DNA from: DATJQF01 sp035505995
GTDB lineage: Bacteria > Bacteroidota > Bacteroidia > Bacteroidales > FEN-979
Length of the DNA: 11,150 nucleotides
NCBI GenBank assembly: GCA_035505995.1
Contig: DATJQF010000238.1
Span: 1 to 11,150, forward strand
Direction: 5' to 3'
Program-made: the position numbers and the translations under genes
Notes under the pieces: generated by a model
What the model was told of the DNA's origin: nothing
Database searches by the model: none
The model's input: the letters and a program-made list of their open reading frames with translations, nothing else
Shown here: one piece after another, positions 1 through 5,957 of the stretch
How positions within the stretch are numbered: the stretch's first letter is position 1
How the letters are laid out: the number at the start of each line of letters is the position of its first letter

Positions 1-612
1 GATGTTCAGCGCCCCCTGGTAAAGGAGGACGCGCCTTCCTTCCGGGATGCCCCGTTCCGCTTTGCTGCGTTGCCCGGTCTCCGTTTTGCGCAGCGGCACG
101 TTCCGGATCACGCTGATCTCGTTCCCGTATTCCTTTTTATAAAGCCCCGCAACGGAAGCGTTCACGGCATACACGGTCCTCAGCTTCGGGAAGATCCTAT
201 CCTCAAGGTATTTCCAGATCCGTGACGTCCGGCTCCGGTCGTTCAGTTCCGGCACCCCCCGGAAATATTCATGGCAATCGTGAATATGGGGAATCCTGCG
301 GATCTTCGCGGCCAGGTATCCTCCCGGAAGCGTGTCCAGGTCGTTGGTCAGGACCACCTGGCAACGGGAAAAGAGGATCAGCAGGAATAGGCTGAGATTA
401 TAGTCGGCGTAAAACCACGGACCCTTGCCGAAGAGAAGCCTCATGCGGCGGGTCCGGTACTCCCGGGGCTTCAGGGGTAAGCTGCTTTTTCTTTTCCTTC
501 CCACCAGCAACACCTCGAAACCCATCCTGACAAGGGAACGGCATACCCGGTCCACCCGCTGGTCGGTCACCAGGTCGTTCGTAACGGCAACGATGATGCG
601 GTTGGGCCTCAA
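1..612 (-). CDS. Glycosyltransferase, GT4-like, N-terminal part (runs off the window)
   Basis: About 204 codons are open on the minus strand up to the window edge, so the C-terminal half is missing. The N-terminus reads RIIVAVTNDLVTDQRVDRVC, followed by GFEVLLVGRKRK. This Rossmann-like opening, with an N-D-x-V-T-D-Q-R-V motif, is typical of Bacteroidetes family-4 glycosyltransferases. Further on are a DLDTLPGG segment, HDCHEYF (a HDxHE-type motif), then YAVNASVAGLYKKEYG and VIRNVP, a usual acceptor-domain pattern. The likely role is transfer of a sugar from a nucleotide donor to an envelope polysaccharide or glycolipid in the cytoplasm; the substrate cannot be told. No ATG is in frame near the N-terminus. 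TTG at 612 is the most plausible start, and an in-frame TTG at 645 overlaps the -7 box. The gene is divergent from murB. The family is fairly sure, the start is not. Confidence 0.8.
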   Translation of the reverse strand, partial: MRPNRIIVAVTNDLVTDQRVDRVCRSLVRMGFEVLLVGRKRKSSLPLKPREYRTRRMRLLFGKGPWFYADYNLSLFLLILFSRCQVVLTNDLDTLPGGYLAAKIRRIPHIHDCHEYFRGVPELNDRSRTSRIWKYLEDRIFPKLRTVYAVNASVAGLYKKEYGNEISVIRNVPLRKTETGQRSKAERGIPEGRRVLLYQGALNI

Positions 613-642
613 GTTAGTTTCGGGTTTCGGGTCATGCTCAAA

Positions 643-650
643 CAAAGTTA
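643..650 (-). promoter_or_regulatory. Bacteroidetes -7 box for the glycosyltransferase
   Basis: The minus strand reads TAACTTTG, matching the Bacteroidetes -7 consensus TAnnTTTG. Transcription would begin near 636-638, about 25 nt before the TTG at 612. I see no clear TTG/TTTG -33 box at the usual spacing, so this rests on the -7 match and position alone. Confidence 0.45.
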
Positions 651-670
651 CTCAAAATATAAAATTCCAC

Positions 671-678
671 TACCTTTG
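671..678 (+). promoter_or_regulatory. Bacteroidetes -7 box for murB
   Basis: TACCTTTG fits TAnnTTTG and lies 21 bp before the GTG at 700. Transcription would start near 684-686, giving a leader of about 15 nt. A transcript from here would exclude the upstream ATG at 634, which supports the GTG start. No clear -33 box is seen; its expected position (about 649-652) falls on the -7 box of the divergent gene. Confidence 0.5.
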
Positions 679-699
679 AGGCAACAAGACCGGCCGTTC

Positions 700-1719
700 G
701 TGAAGCTTCTCGAGAATCAATCCCTGAAACCCTTCAATTCATTCTCCCTCCCGGTTTCGTCCCGGTATTTCCTGGATGCGACCTCGGAGGAGGAGATCCT
801 TTCTCTGCTTAGCGGACCCGAAAAATTGAGAGCCCCGCTTTTTATCCTGGGAGGCGGGAGCAATGTGCTGTTCCTGGACGACTGGCCGGGGACGGTCCTG
901 AGGGTCGGCACCCGGGGCATCGTGATCCCGGGAGAGGACAGCGGATTTGTGGAGGTGAAGGCACAGGCAGGCGAGAACTGGGATGAATTCGTCGCTTTTT
1001 GCGTGGAAAAAGGGTGGGGCGGACTGGAAAACCTCTCCCTGATCCCCGGGAATGTGGGGGCTTCTCCCGTTCAGAACATCGGAGCGTACGGCGTCGAGCT
1101 GAAGGACGTCCTCCGGGAAGTGGAGGCGCTCGACCTTAAGACCCTGGAAAAAAAGATATTTCCGGCCGCGGAATGCGGACTGGACTACCGGGAAAGCGTA
1201 TTCAAGTCGAAATGGAAGGATCGCTTCCTGATCCTTTCGGCGACGTTCCGGCTTACCAGGAAACCGGAACTGCACCTGGGATATAAAGATATTCAAGCCG
1301 AACTGGCCAGGTCCGGGATCAGCCGTCCGGAGATCCGCGACGTGCGCGAAACCGTGATCGCGATCCGCCGGAGAAAATTGCCCGACCCGGCGGTAATCGG
1401 AAATGCGGGGAGCTTTTTCAAGAATCCGGTAGTCACCGGGGAGAAGCTGGAGATGCTGAAGGAAAGCTTCCCGGGCATCGTCTCCTTTCAGAAAGGAGCT
1501 TCGGTCAAGCTGGCGGCCGCCTGGATGATCGAGCAGTGCGGCTGGAAAGGAAAGAGGTTCGGAGATGCGGGAGTACACAAGGACCACGCCCTGGTGCTGG
1601 TCAACCACGGAAAAGCCACCGGGCGGGAGATCCTCGGCCTGGCAATGCGCATCAGGGATTCGGTGCAGGAAAAATTCGGGATCACCCTGGAAACGGAGGT
1701 GAACCTGGTAGGTGGCTGA
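700..1719 (+). CDS. murB: UDP-N-acetylenolpyruvoylglucosamine reductase
   Basis: MurB is the cytoplasmic FAD enzyme that reduces UDP-GlcNAc-enolpyruvate to UDP-MurNAc with NADPH in peptidoglycan synthesis. From GTG at 700 the protein has 339 residues, close to the roughly 340 of E. coli MurB. Visible motifs are GGGSN at 51-55 (FAD binding), IPGNVGASPVQNIGAYG at 115-131, YRESVFK at 163-169, LGYKDIQAEL at 193-202 (type I-like insertion), GSFFKNP at 237-243 with the likely proton-donor Ser238, and the C-terminal LETEVNLVG with the likely catalytic Glu333. An in-frame ATG at 634 would add 22 residues (MLKQSYSKYKIPLPL and on) that do not resemble the family. The reading VKLLENQSLKPFNSF matches the usual MurB N-terminus, and a -7 box lies between the two candidate starts. 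The gene is convergent with pyrD, with no base between the stop codons. Confidence 0.95.
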   Translation: MKLLENQSLKPFNSFSLPVSSRYFLDATSEEEILSLLSGPEKLRAPLFILGGGSNVLFLDDWPGTVLRVGTRGIVIPGEDSGFVEVKAQAGENWDEFVAFCVEKGWGGLENLSLIPGNVGASPVQNIGAYGVELKDVLREVEALDLKTLEKKIFPAAECGLDYRESVFKSKWKDRFLILSATFRLTRKPELHLGYKDIQAELARSGISRPEIRDVRETVIAIRRRKLPDPAVIGNAGSFFKNPVVTGEKLEMLKESFPGIVSFQKGASVKLAAAWMIEQCGWKGKRFGDAGVHKDHALVLVNHGKATGREILGLAMRIRDSVQEKFGITLETEVNLVGG

Positions 1720-2631
1720 TCAGGTCTGCAGTCCCCCGATCAGTTCCTTCACGCTTTTTATTCCGTGCTTTTTCAGATAGGTTTCTATTCCTTCCGCGAT
1801 CCTGGCGGAAGCGGACGGATCGATGAAATTGGCGGTGCCGACCTGCACGGCAGTTGCCCCGGCCAGCAGGAACTCGACCGCATCCCGGGCATTCATGATA
1901 CCGCCGATCCCGACCAGGGGAAGCGACACCGCCTGATGCACCTGCCAGACCATCCGCAGGGCAACGGGCTTGATCGCGGGACCCGACAGTCCCCCGGTAA
2001 TGGTGGAAAGGACCGGCCGCCTGGTCTCCGCATCGATGGCCATGCCGAGGAGGGTATTGATGAGGGTGAGCGCATCGGCTCCCGCTCCCGCCACTGTCTT
2101 TGCAATTTCCGTGATGCTGGTCACGTTGGGGGAAAGCTTCACCATCAGTACTTTTTTATAAACTTTCCGGACGGCCGAGGTCACCTCCGCCGCCATGGCC
2201 GGCACCGTTCCGAAAGCCATTCCTCCCTGCTTGACATTGGGGCAGGATATATTGAGCTCGATGGCCGGTATCTTCTCCAGCTCATTGATCTTTTCCGCGA
2301 CCCCCACATATTCTTCGATCGTGGAGCCCGATACATTTACAATGATCCGGGTATCGAAATCACGGATCCGGGGATAGATCTCCTTCACGAAATAATCCAC
2401 CCCTTTGTTCTGCAACCCCACCGAATTCAACATGCCCGACGGCGTCTCCGCCATCCGCGGATAAGCGTTCCCGTCGCGGTTCTTCCCGGTGACCGCCTTC
2501 ACGAAGATGCCCCCGATACGGCTCAGGTCCATGAAATCCGTGAACTCCTCGCCATACCCGAAAGTTCCTGAGGCGGTGGTGACGGGGTTCCGGAATTCGA
2601 TGCCGGCGATATTTACAGAAAGGTCGGGCAT
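1720..2631 (-). CDS. pyrD: Dihydroorotate dehydrogenase B (NAD+), catalytic subunit
   Basis: This is the FMN-containing class 1B dihydroorotate dehydrogenase, which oxidises dihydroorotate to orotate in the fourth step of UMP synthesis and passes electrons to PyrK. The 303 residues are near the family norm. Motifs include NPVTTASGTFGYG at 15-27, FVKAVT at 43-48 with the flavin-contacting Lys45, NSVGLQNKG at 69-77, NISCPN at 127-132 whose Cys130 is the catalytic base typical of class 1 enzymes, VKLSPNV at 164-170, GGLSGPAIKP at 213-222, and GIGGIMNARDA and AGATAVQVGTA at 241-267 (FMN phosphate binding). The start lies just after the 9-bp repeat array, with no visible Shine-Dalgarno sequence. 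pyrK is upstream on the same strand but 306 bp away. The stop abuts the murB stop in TGATCA. Confidence 0.96.
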   Translation of the reverse strand: MPDLSVNIAGIEFRNPVTTASGTFGYGEEFTDFMDLSRIGGIFVKAVTGKNRDGNAYPRMAETPSGMLNSVGLQNKGVDYFVKEIYPRIRDFDTRIIVNVSGSTIEEYVGVAEKINELEKIPAIELNISCPNVKQGGMAFGTVPAMAAEVTSAVRKVYKKVLMVKLSPNVTSITEIAKTVAGAGADALTLINTLLGMAIDAETRRPVLSTITGGLSGPAIKPVALRMVWQVHQAVSLPLVGIGGIMNARDAVEFLLAGATAVQVGTANFIDPSASARIAEGIETYLKKHGIKSVKELIGGLQT

Positions 2632-2641
2632 TGGGTGATGG

Positions 2642-2785
2642 GGGGTTTTAGGGGCGTTAGGGTTATTAGGGTCATTAGGGGCATTAGGGTTATTAGGGTC
2701 ATTAGGGTCATTAAGGGCATTAGGGGCATTAGGGTCATTAGGGTCATTAGGGGCATTAAGGGGATTAAGGGCATTAAAGTCATTA
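2642..2785 (+). repeat. Tandem array of about 16 degenerate 9-bp units (consensus GGGNCATTA)
   Basis: I count sixteen 9-bp units in exact register: six GGGTCATTA or close variants with GGGTTATTA, interspersed with GGGGCATTA and some with an A in the first position (AGGGCATTA, AGGGGATTA, and the final AAGTCATTA). The last four bases ATTA are nearly invariant, and units decay at both ends (GGGGTTTTA first, AAGTCATTA last). Across unit borders the plus strand reads TTAGGG repeatedly, with GGG or GGGG runs every 9 nt, so it can in principle form G-quadruplexes. The array lies in the transcribed gap between pyrK and pyrD; the mRNA would carry the C-rich complement. No ORF in it looks real. Confidence 0.95.
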
Positions 2786-2794
2786 AAGATGCTC

Positions 2795-2937
2795 TAATCC
2801 GTAATCCATAATCCGTAATCCATAATCTTTAATTCGTAATCCGTAATCCATAATCCGTAATCCATAATCTCTAAATCGTAATCCGTAATCCATAATCCGT
2901 AATCCATAATCTTTAATTCGTAATCCATAATCCGTAA
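2795..2937 (+). repeat. Tandem array of about 20 degenerate 7-bp units (TAATCCG/TAATCCA) with 42-bp higher-order period
   Basis: From 2795, consecutive 7-bp units alternate TAATCCG and TAATCCA. Every fifth and sixth unit differ (TAATCTT or TAATCTC, then TAATTCG or TAAATCG), giving three 42-bp blocks at 2795-2836, 2837-2878 and 2879-2920. TAATCCA, TAATCCG and a terminal TAATTAA that contains the complement of the pyrK stop follow. It directly abuts pyrK and is separated from the 9-bp array by about 9 bp. Read on the minus strand it is YGGATTA, so the G-bearing strand is opposite to that of the 9-bp array. It would be transcribed within the pyrK-pyrD mRNA. Confidence 0.95.
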
Positions 2938-3720
2938 TTAAGAGGTCCATCCCAGCACTTTCGTATCGAACACCGGTCCTTCCACACAGACCCTCTGGTT
3001 CCCTCCGGTAGTGGGTGTAATGCAGCAAAGGCATACGCCGAATCCGCAGGCCATCGTATTTTCCAGGGAGACCTCGCATTCGATCTTATGCATCCCTGCC
3101 ATCTTAGCCACTGCCCGCATCATGGCATCCGGTCCGCAGCAATAGATCCGGGAATATCCCAATTTTTCTTTTTGAAGGAGGGAGTGGTCGGTCACCAGTC
3201 CTTTCTCCCCTTCCGAGCCATCCTCGGTGGCCAGGTAAACCGTTCCGCATTTCCGGTATTCCTCCGCTTCGAGCAGGTCATGCTTTCTCCGTCCGCCAAT
3301 GAGGGTGGTCACCTTCGCCCCTTGTTCCTGCAGCGTCCGGGCCAGGAACAGCAGGGGCGCCACCCCGCACCCGCCGCCGATCAGCAGGACTTCGCCTTTC
3401 ACCCCGGTGGTGAAGGAGTTTCCCAGGGGATATACCAGGTTGAGGCGGTCGCCCTCCCGGAGCAGGCTCAGCTTTTTCGTGCCGTCGCCCTTGATCTGCA
3501 CCAGCAGCTGCAGGGAATTTTCTTTCTCTTTTACCAGATGCACGGAAAAAGGCCGGCGAAGGAAAGTGGTATGGGAATTCTCCACCAGCACCTGCACGAA
3601 CTGTCCCGGAAGCATCCCGGGAAGCTTTTCCGGGGCCATCGCCTCCAGGATAAAATGCCGCGGGGTCAGCGAAATATTCCGGGTCACCCGGAAATCCTCT
3701 ATTCTTTTGGCGGCATTCAT
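2938..3720 (-). CDS. pyrK: Dihydroorotate dehydrogenase B, electron transfer subunit
   Basis: PyrK carries FAD and a [2Fe-2S] cluster and passes electrons from the FMN of PyrD to NAD+, forming the PyrK2-PyrD2 complex in the cytoplasm. The 260 residues match the family. Visible are a ferredoxin-reductase-like FAD domain with LRRPFSVH at 54-61 (the RxxS flavin motif), an NAD-binding segment VLLIGGGCGVAPLLFLARTL at 111-130, IYCCGPDAMM at 192-201, and the C-terminal cluster ligands Cys225, Cys230, Cys233 and Cys245 in ACGFGVCLCC and VCVEGP. The upstream gene ends 18 bp before this start, so the two are probably co-transcribed. The stop codon sits at the edge of the 7-bp repeat array, which together with the 9-bp array separates it from pyrD. 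Confidence 0.95.
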   Translation of the reverse strand: MNAAKRIEDFRVTRNISLTPRHFILEAMAPEKLPGMLPGQFVQVLVENSHTTFLRRPFSVHLVKEKENSLQLLVQIKGDGTKKLSLLREGDRLNLVYPLGNSFTTGVKGEVLLIGGGCGVAPLLFLARTLQEQGAKVTTLIGGRRKHDLLEAEEYRKCGTVYLATEDGSEGEKGLVTDHSLLQKEKLGYSRIYCCGPDAMMRAVAKMAGMHKIECEVSLENTMACGFGVCLCCITPTTGGNQRVCVEGPVFDTKVLGWTS

Positions 3721-3738
3721 CGGTGAATCTCTTATAGT

Positions 3739-4413
3739 TTAACTCGCCAGCCGGGACTGGATCTCATGGATGATCTCCTTGTACTTTCGCAGGATCCGGT
3801 CCCATTCGTGGAACAGCTCGTCGCTTTTCACGCTGGTGCCGGGCTGTCCCGAATATTCGCTTACCAGCTTGATCTTATAGGTCAGCGGGTCGGAACTCCC
3901 CAGCTTGACGATCATCCGGGTCCGGATGGTGTTTTTCTCGAAAGTCTGGACCACCCAGGAAGTGCGGAGATAGCCGGTCTCGCGGTCGGTCACCTCGATC
4001 ACATCGAAATAGCTGGTGATGATCTCGCTGATCAGCTTCCAGGCTTCGATCTCCGGCTTGGTGGTCTTGATCTCGATGTCGATGTTGGCCATATCCGAGG
4101 CTTCCGAGGCATCGTAGGCGTCATCGCGCTTCAGCTGGCAATAGTAGTTCTTGGGAGGCGGCGCATAATTCTGCTTGTTGCAGAAGGTGATGGTTTCGGT
4201 CAGGAAGGCGGTCTTCTCCACTTTCACCGTCACGCAGGCATACGCGGGAATCACGATGTCGAGCTGTCCGGTCCCCATCAGCTTGCCGTCCACGTAGATC
4301 TTTGCATCGGACTCCGATACTCCGAATCGTACGGTTTTTTTACTTGCATAAACGCTGGATCCGGCAGCAAGGATCAGGGCCGCCAGGAAAATTGCAGTGA
4401 ATATCTTTTTCAT
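3739..4413 (-). CDS. Secreted or periplasmic protein with PEGA-like segment, function unknown
   Basis: 224 residues. The N-terminus (MKKIFTAIFLAALILAAGSS) is a clear signal peptide, probably cut after VYA at about residue 23; there is no lipobox cysteine. Residues 30-50 (FGVSESDAKIYVDGKLMGTG) resemble the PEGA motif, a small extracytoplasmic beta-fold with the pattern A-x-I-Y-V-D-G-x-x-x-G. Four cysteines follow or lie nearby (60, 78, 92 and none later), which could form disulfides. The C-terminal half, from about 110, mixes predicted helix (EIEAWKLISEIITSYF) and strand (GYLRTSWVVQTFEKNTIRTR, LTYKIKLVSEY). I do not recognise this half; it loosely recalls BamC/NlpB-type lipoprotein domains, but I cannot confirm that. 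It lies between the DUF5606 gene (27 bp upstream) and pyrK (18 bp downstream) on one strand. The function is not assignable. Confidence 0.75.
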   Translation of the reverse strand: MKKIFTAIFLAALILAAGSSVYASKKTVRFGVSESDAKIYVDGKLMGTGQLDIVIPAYACVTVKVEKTAFLTETITFCNKQNYAPPPKNYYCQLKRDDAYDASEASDMANIDIEIKTTKPEIEAWKLISEIITSYFDVIEVTDRETGYLRTSWVVQTFEKNTIRTRMIVKLGSSDPLTYKIKLVSEYSGQPGTSVKSDELFHEWDRILRKYKEIIHEIQSRLAS

Positions 4414-4440
4414 AGTGCAGGATGTTTGGTATGCGTCAGG

Positions 4441-4956
4441 TTATTTCTTTTTCAGTTTCGGCGCCGGTTTCTTTGCCTCTTTTTTCTTCGGGGGTTCCGC
4501 CTTCTCCTCCTTCGCTTCTTTTTCCGGTTCTGCCTTCACTTCTTCTTTCTCCTCCTCCTTTTTTTCTTCTTCCGTAAAATCAAGCAGGTTATTCTCCAGG
4601 AGCATGTTGTACCAGCTTACGATCTTTTTGATATCCGACAGATACACCCGTTCCCGGTCATATTCCGGCACCACCTCCTGGAAAAAAGCCTGCAGCTTCA
4701 CGGGGTCGGAGTGAGGATCCGGACCTGGCTTGCCTTCCAGCTTTTCGTGCATGGCTTTCAGGATATCCTTCAGGGGCTTCTCTTCTCCGGAGGTAAACAC
4801 GGCGATCTCCTCCAGCGAGCTGATCTTCTCATGGGCAAACGCCGGGAACCTCTTTTTATCCGTCAGCGATTCCACCAGCATGGCGTTCTTGAGCTGGGAG
4901 ATCACTTTGAACAACCCGGTCTTCCCGGAAATCGACATGATCTTACTGAGATCCAT
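4441..4956 (-). CDS. DUF5606-type protein with charged C-terminal tail
   Basis: The 171 residues begin MDLSKIMSISGKTGLFKVIS, followed by KNAMLVESLTDKKRFPAF and HEKISSLEEIAVFTSGEEKPL. I recognise this N-terminal domain (about 1-60) as the Bacteroidetes protein family annotated DUF5606, whose function is not known to me. A second helical part (84-126) contains LQAFFQEVVPEYDRERVY and DIKKIVSWYNMLLENNLL. Residues 128-171 are a low-complexity tail of Glu, Lys, Ala and Pro ending in KLKKK, likely disordered. There is no signal peptide, so it is probably cytoplasmic. It is the first gene after a good promoter at 4972-5001 and probably leads a transcript that continues into the signal-peptide protein and pyrK. 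Confidence 0.85.
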   Translation of the reverse strand: MDLSKIMSISGKTGLFKVISQLKNAMLVESLTDKKRFPAFAHEKISSLEEIAVFTSGEEKPLKDILKAMHEKLEGKPGPDPHSDPVKLQAFFQEVVPEYDRERVYLSDIKKIVSWYNMLLENNLLDFTEEEKKEEEKEEVKAEPEKEAKEEKAEPPKKKEAKKPAPKLKKK

Positions 4957-4971
4957 AGCAGATATTTTTTA

Positions 4972-5001
4972 CAAATTTATTAAAAGGGAGCATACGGGCA
5001 A
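4972..5001 (-). promoter_or_regulatory. Bacteroidetes-type promoter for the DUF5606-pyrK-pyrD run
   Basis: On the minus strand TTG (5001-4999) is followed by a 19-bp spacer and TAAATTTG (4979-4972). Both elements and the spacing match the Bacteroidetes primary sigma factor consensus (TTTG or TTG at -33, TAnnTTTG at -7). Initiation would be near 4965, about 10 nt before the ATG at 4956, giving a very short leader. This is the best promoter in the window. Confidence 0.7.
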
Positions 5002-5026
5002 CATGATCAACGGGTCAGCAATCTCA

Positions 5027-5046
5027 CCCACCCCACCCATTCCACC
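5027..5046. repeat. Short C-rich word repeat (CCCACC-like) behind the glycosyltransferase
   Basis: The plus strand carries four C-runs separated by single A or short ATT spacers (CCCACCCCACCC, then ATTCCACC). On the minus strand this is G-rich with three GGG/GGGG runs and flanking GG pairs, just after the family-2 glycosyltransferase stop. It is too short and too weakly structured to call a terminator. The rest of the 4957-5049 gap holds the promoter. Confidence 0.4.
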
Positions 5047-5049
5047 AGC

Positions 5050-5934
5050 CTAGTATATCCCCTTCACCATCCGGTAGTTCTTATACTCCCCGATCCGGTA
5101 CCCGGTTTTCTGCTCAATCCGGTAGAGCCATTTTCCCAGGAAGCTGAAATTCTTCCGGTCCGGATCGAACGGCAGTTCCCAGTTACGGGCTTCGATCCTT
5201 TTTTTCATCGTGACGGGATGTGTCCCTTCAAATCTTTTCAGCGAATCGATCCCCGAATAATCGAATTTTTCTGCTTTCGCGGTTTCTTTTTCCAGCTCCC
5301 TGCCCTGGTGCCACAGGGAATGAAAATACCGGAGCTTCTCCTGCTGCTTCTCCGGCGGCTTGACCCATCCGTAGTGATACAGCGTGACCCCGCTGTCCTT
5401 CACCCACAGCTTCTTCCCGTTCTTCCGGAATCCCTGGGCATCTTTCCAGGACCGGATATTTTTATCATTCTTGATCACGCGCACCTCCTTACGGTACCAC
5501 GAGCGGGAATCACCCGTATAATCATAAGACCCGTAAAAATGGCAATAGTTGACCAGCAGTCCGTCCACCCGCTCATCGTCCCACCAGCGCTCCATGGCGA
5601 CCATCATTTTCATATGGTTTTCTTCGTGGAAGACTTCATCGGCCTGGATATAAAGTCCCCAGACGCTTTCCGGGGAGATGGCATCGAAGGCCTTGTCGGT
5701 TTCCACTGCCAGCACCCGGCCGTCCTTCCTGAGGCTTTCATCCCAGACGGTATCGACGATCCTTATTTTCGGGGACTGGATCGATTCGATCAACTCCCGG
5801 GTGCCGTCGTCGGATCTTCCCACCGCCACCACGACTTCCACGCACATTTTCAAGATCGACCGGATCGACTCCACGATTGGGTAGTCGAATCTGACCGCAT
5901 TCCGAACGAAGGTAAAGCCGCTGACGGGGACCAT
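5050..5934 (-). CDS. Glycosyltransferase, GT2-like
   Basis: 294 residues. The N-terminus VSGFTFVRNAVRFDYPIVES at 4-23, followed by EVVVAVGRSDDGTRELIES at 33-51, is the usual nucleotide-sugar-binding opening of GT-A fold family-2-like glycosyltransferases. YIQADEVFHE at 95-104 carries the acidic metal-binding motif (Q-A-D-E in place of a plain DxD). RSWKDAQGF at 161-169 and VTLYHYGWVKPPEKQQEK at 183-200 also fit this family as I recall it. There is no signal peptide or membrane span, so it is a cytoplasmic enzyme, likely acting on an envelope polysaccharide or glycan; donor and acceptor cannot be told. It begins 23 bp after the purB stop on the same strand and is probably co-transcribed with purB, although the two have no obvious functional link. 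The family is quite sure, the substrate unknown. Confidence 0.85.
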   Translation of the reverse strand: MVPVSGFTFVRNAVRFDYPIVESIRSILKMCVEVVVAVGRSDDGTRELIESIQSPKIRIVDTVWDESLRKDGRVLAVETDKAFDAISPESVWGLYIQADEVFHEENHMKMMVAMERWWDDERVDGLLVNYCHFYGSYDYTGDSRSWYRKEVRVIKNDKNIRSWKDAQGFRKNGKKLWVKDSGVTLYHYGWVKPPEKQQEKLRYFHSLWHQGRELEKETAKAEKFDYSGIDSLKRFEGTHPVTMKKRIEARNWELPFDPDRKNFSFLGKWLYRIEQKTGYRIGEYKNYRMVKGIY

Positions 5935-5957
5935 AAAGGGAAGTGAGAGGTTAGAAG

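Noticed and set aside
425..679. Plus-strand ORF of 84 codons at 425-679
   Set aside because: It is antisense to the glycosyltransferase N-terminus and rich in Arg, Ser and Thr, as expected for a shadow frame.
739..1608. Long minus-strand ORF of 289 codons opposite murB
   Set aside because: It lies fully opposite a clear murB and has no recognisable motif; long antisense frames are common in GC-rich coding sequence.
2642..2937. CRISPR array
   Set aside because: Units are 7 or 9 bp and contiguous, without unique spacers of about 30 bp, and there are no cas genes.
2783..3079. A 98-codon minus-strand ORF encoding a repetitive IMDYGLR-type peptide across the 7-bp array
   Set aside because: It begins inside pyrK in another frame, and its repeat peptide is a simple by-product of 7-bp units without stops. 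There is no sign of an own start signal.
3766..4983. Long plus-strand ORF of 405 codons opposite the PEGA-like and DUF5606 genes
   Set aside because: It spans two minus-strand genes and their gap. Its Phe/Leu-rich stretch is the complement of the Lys/Glu-rich tail, not a membrane domain.
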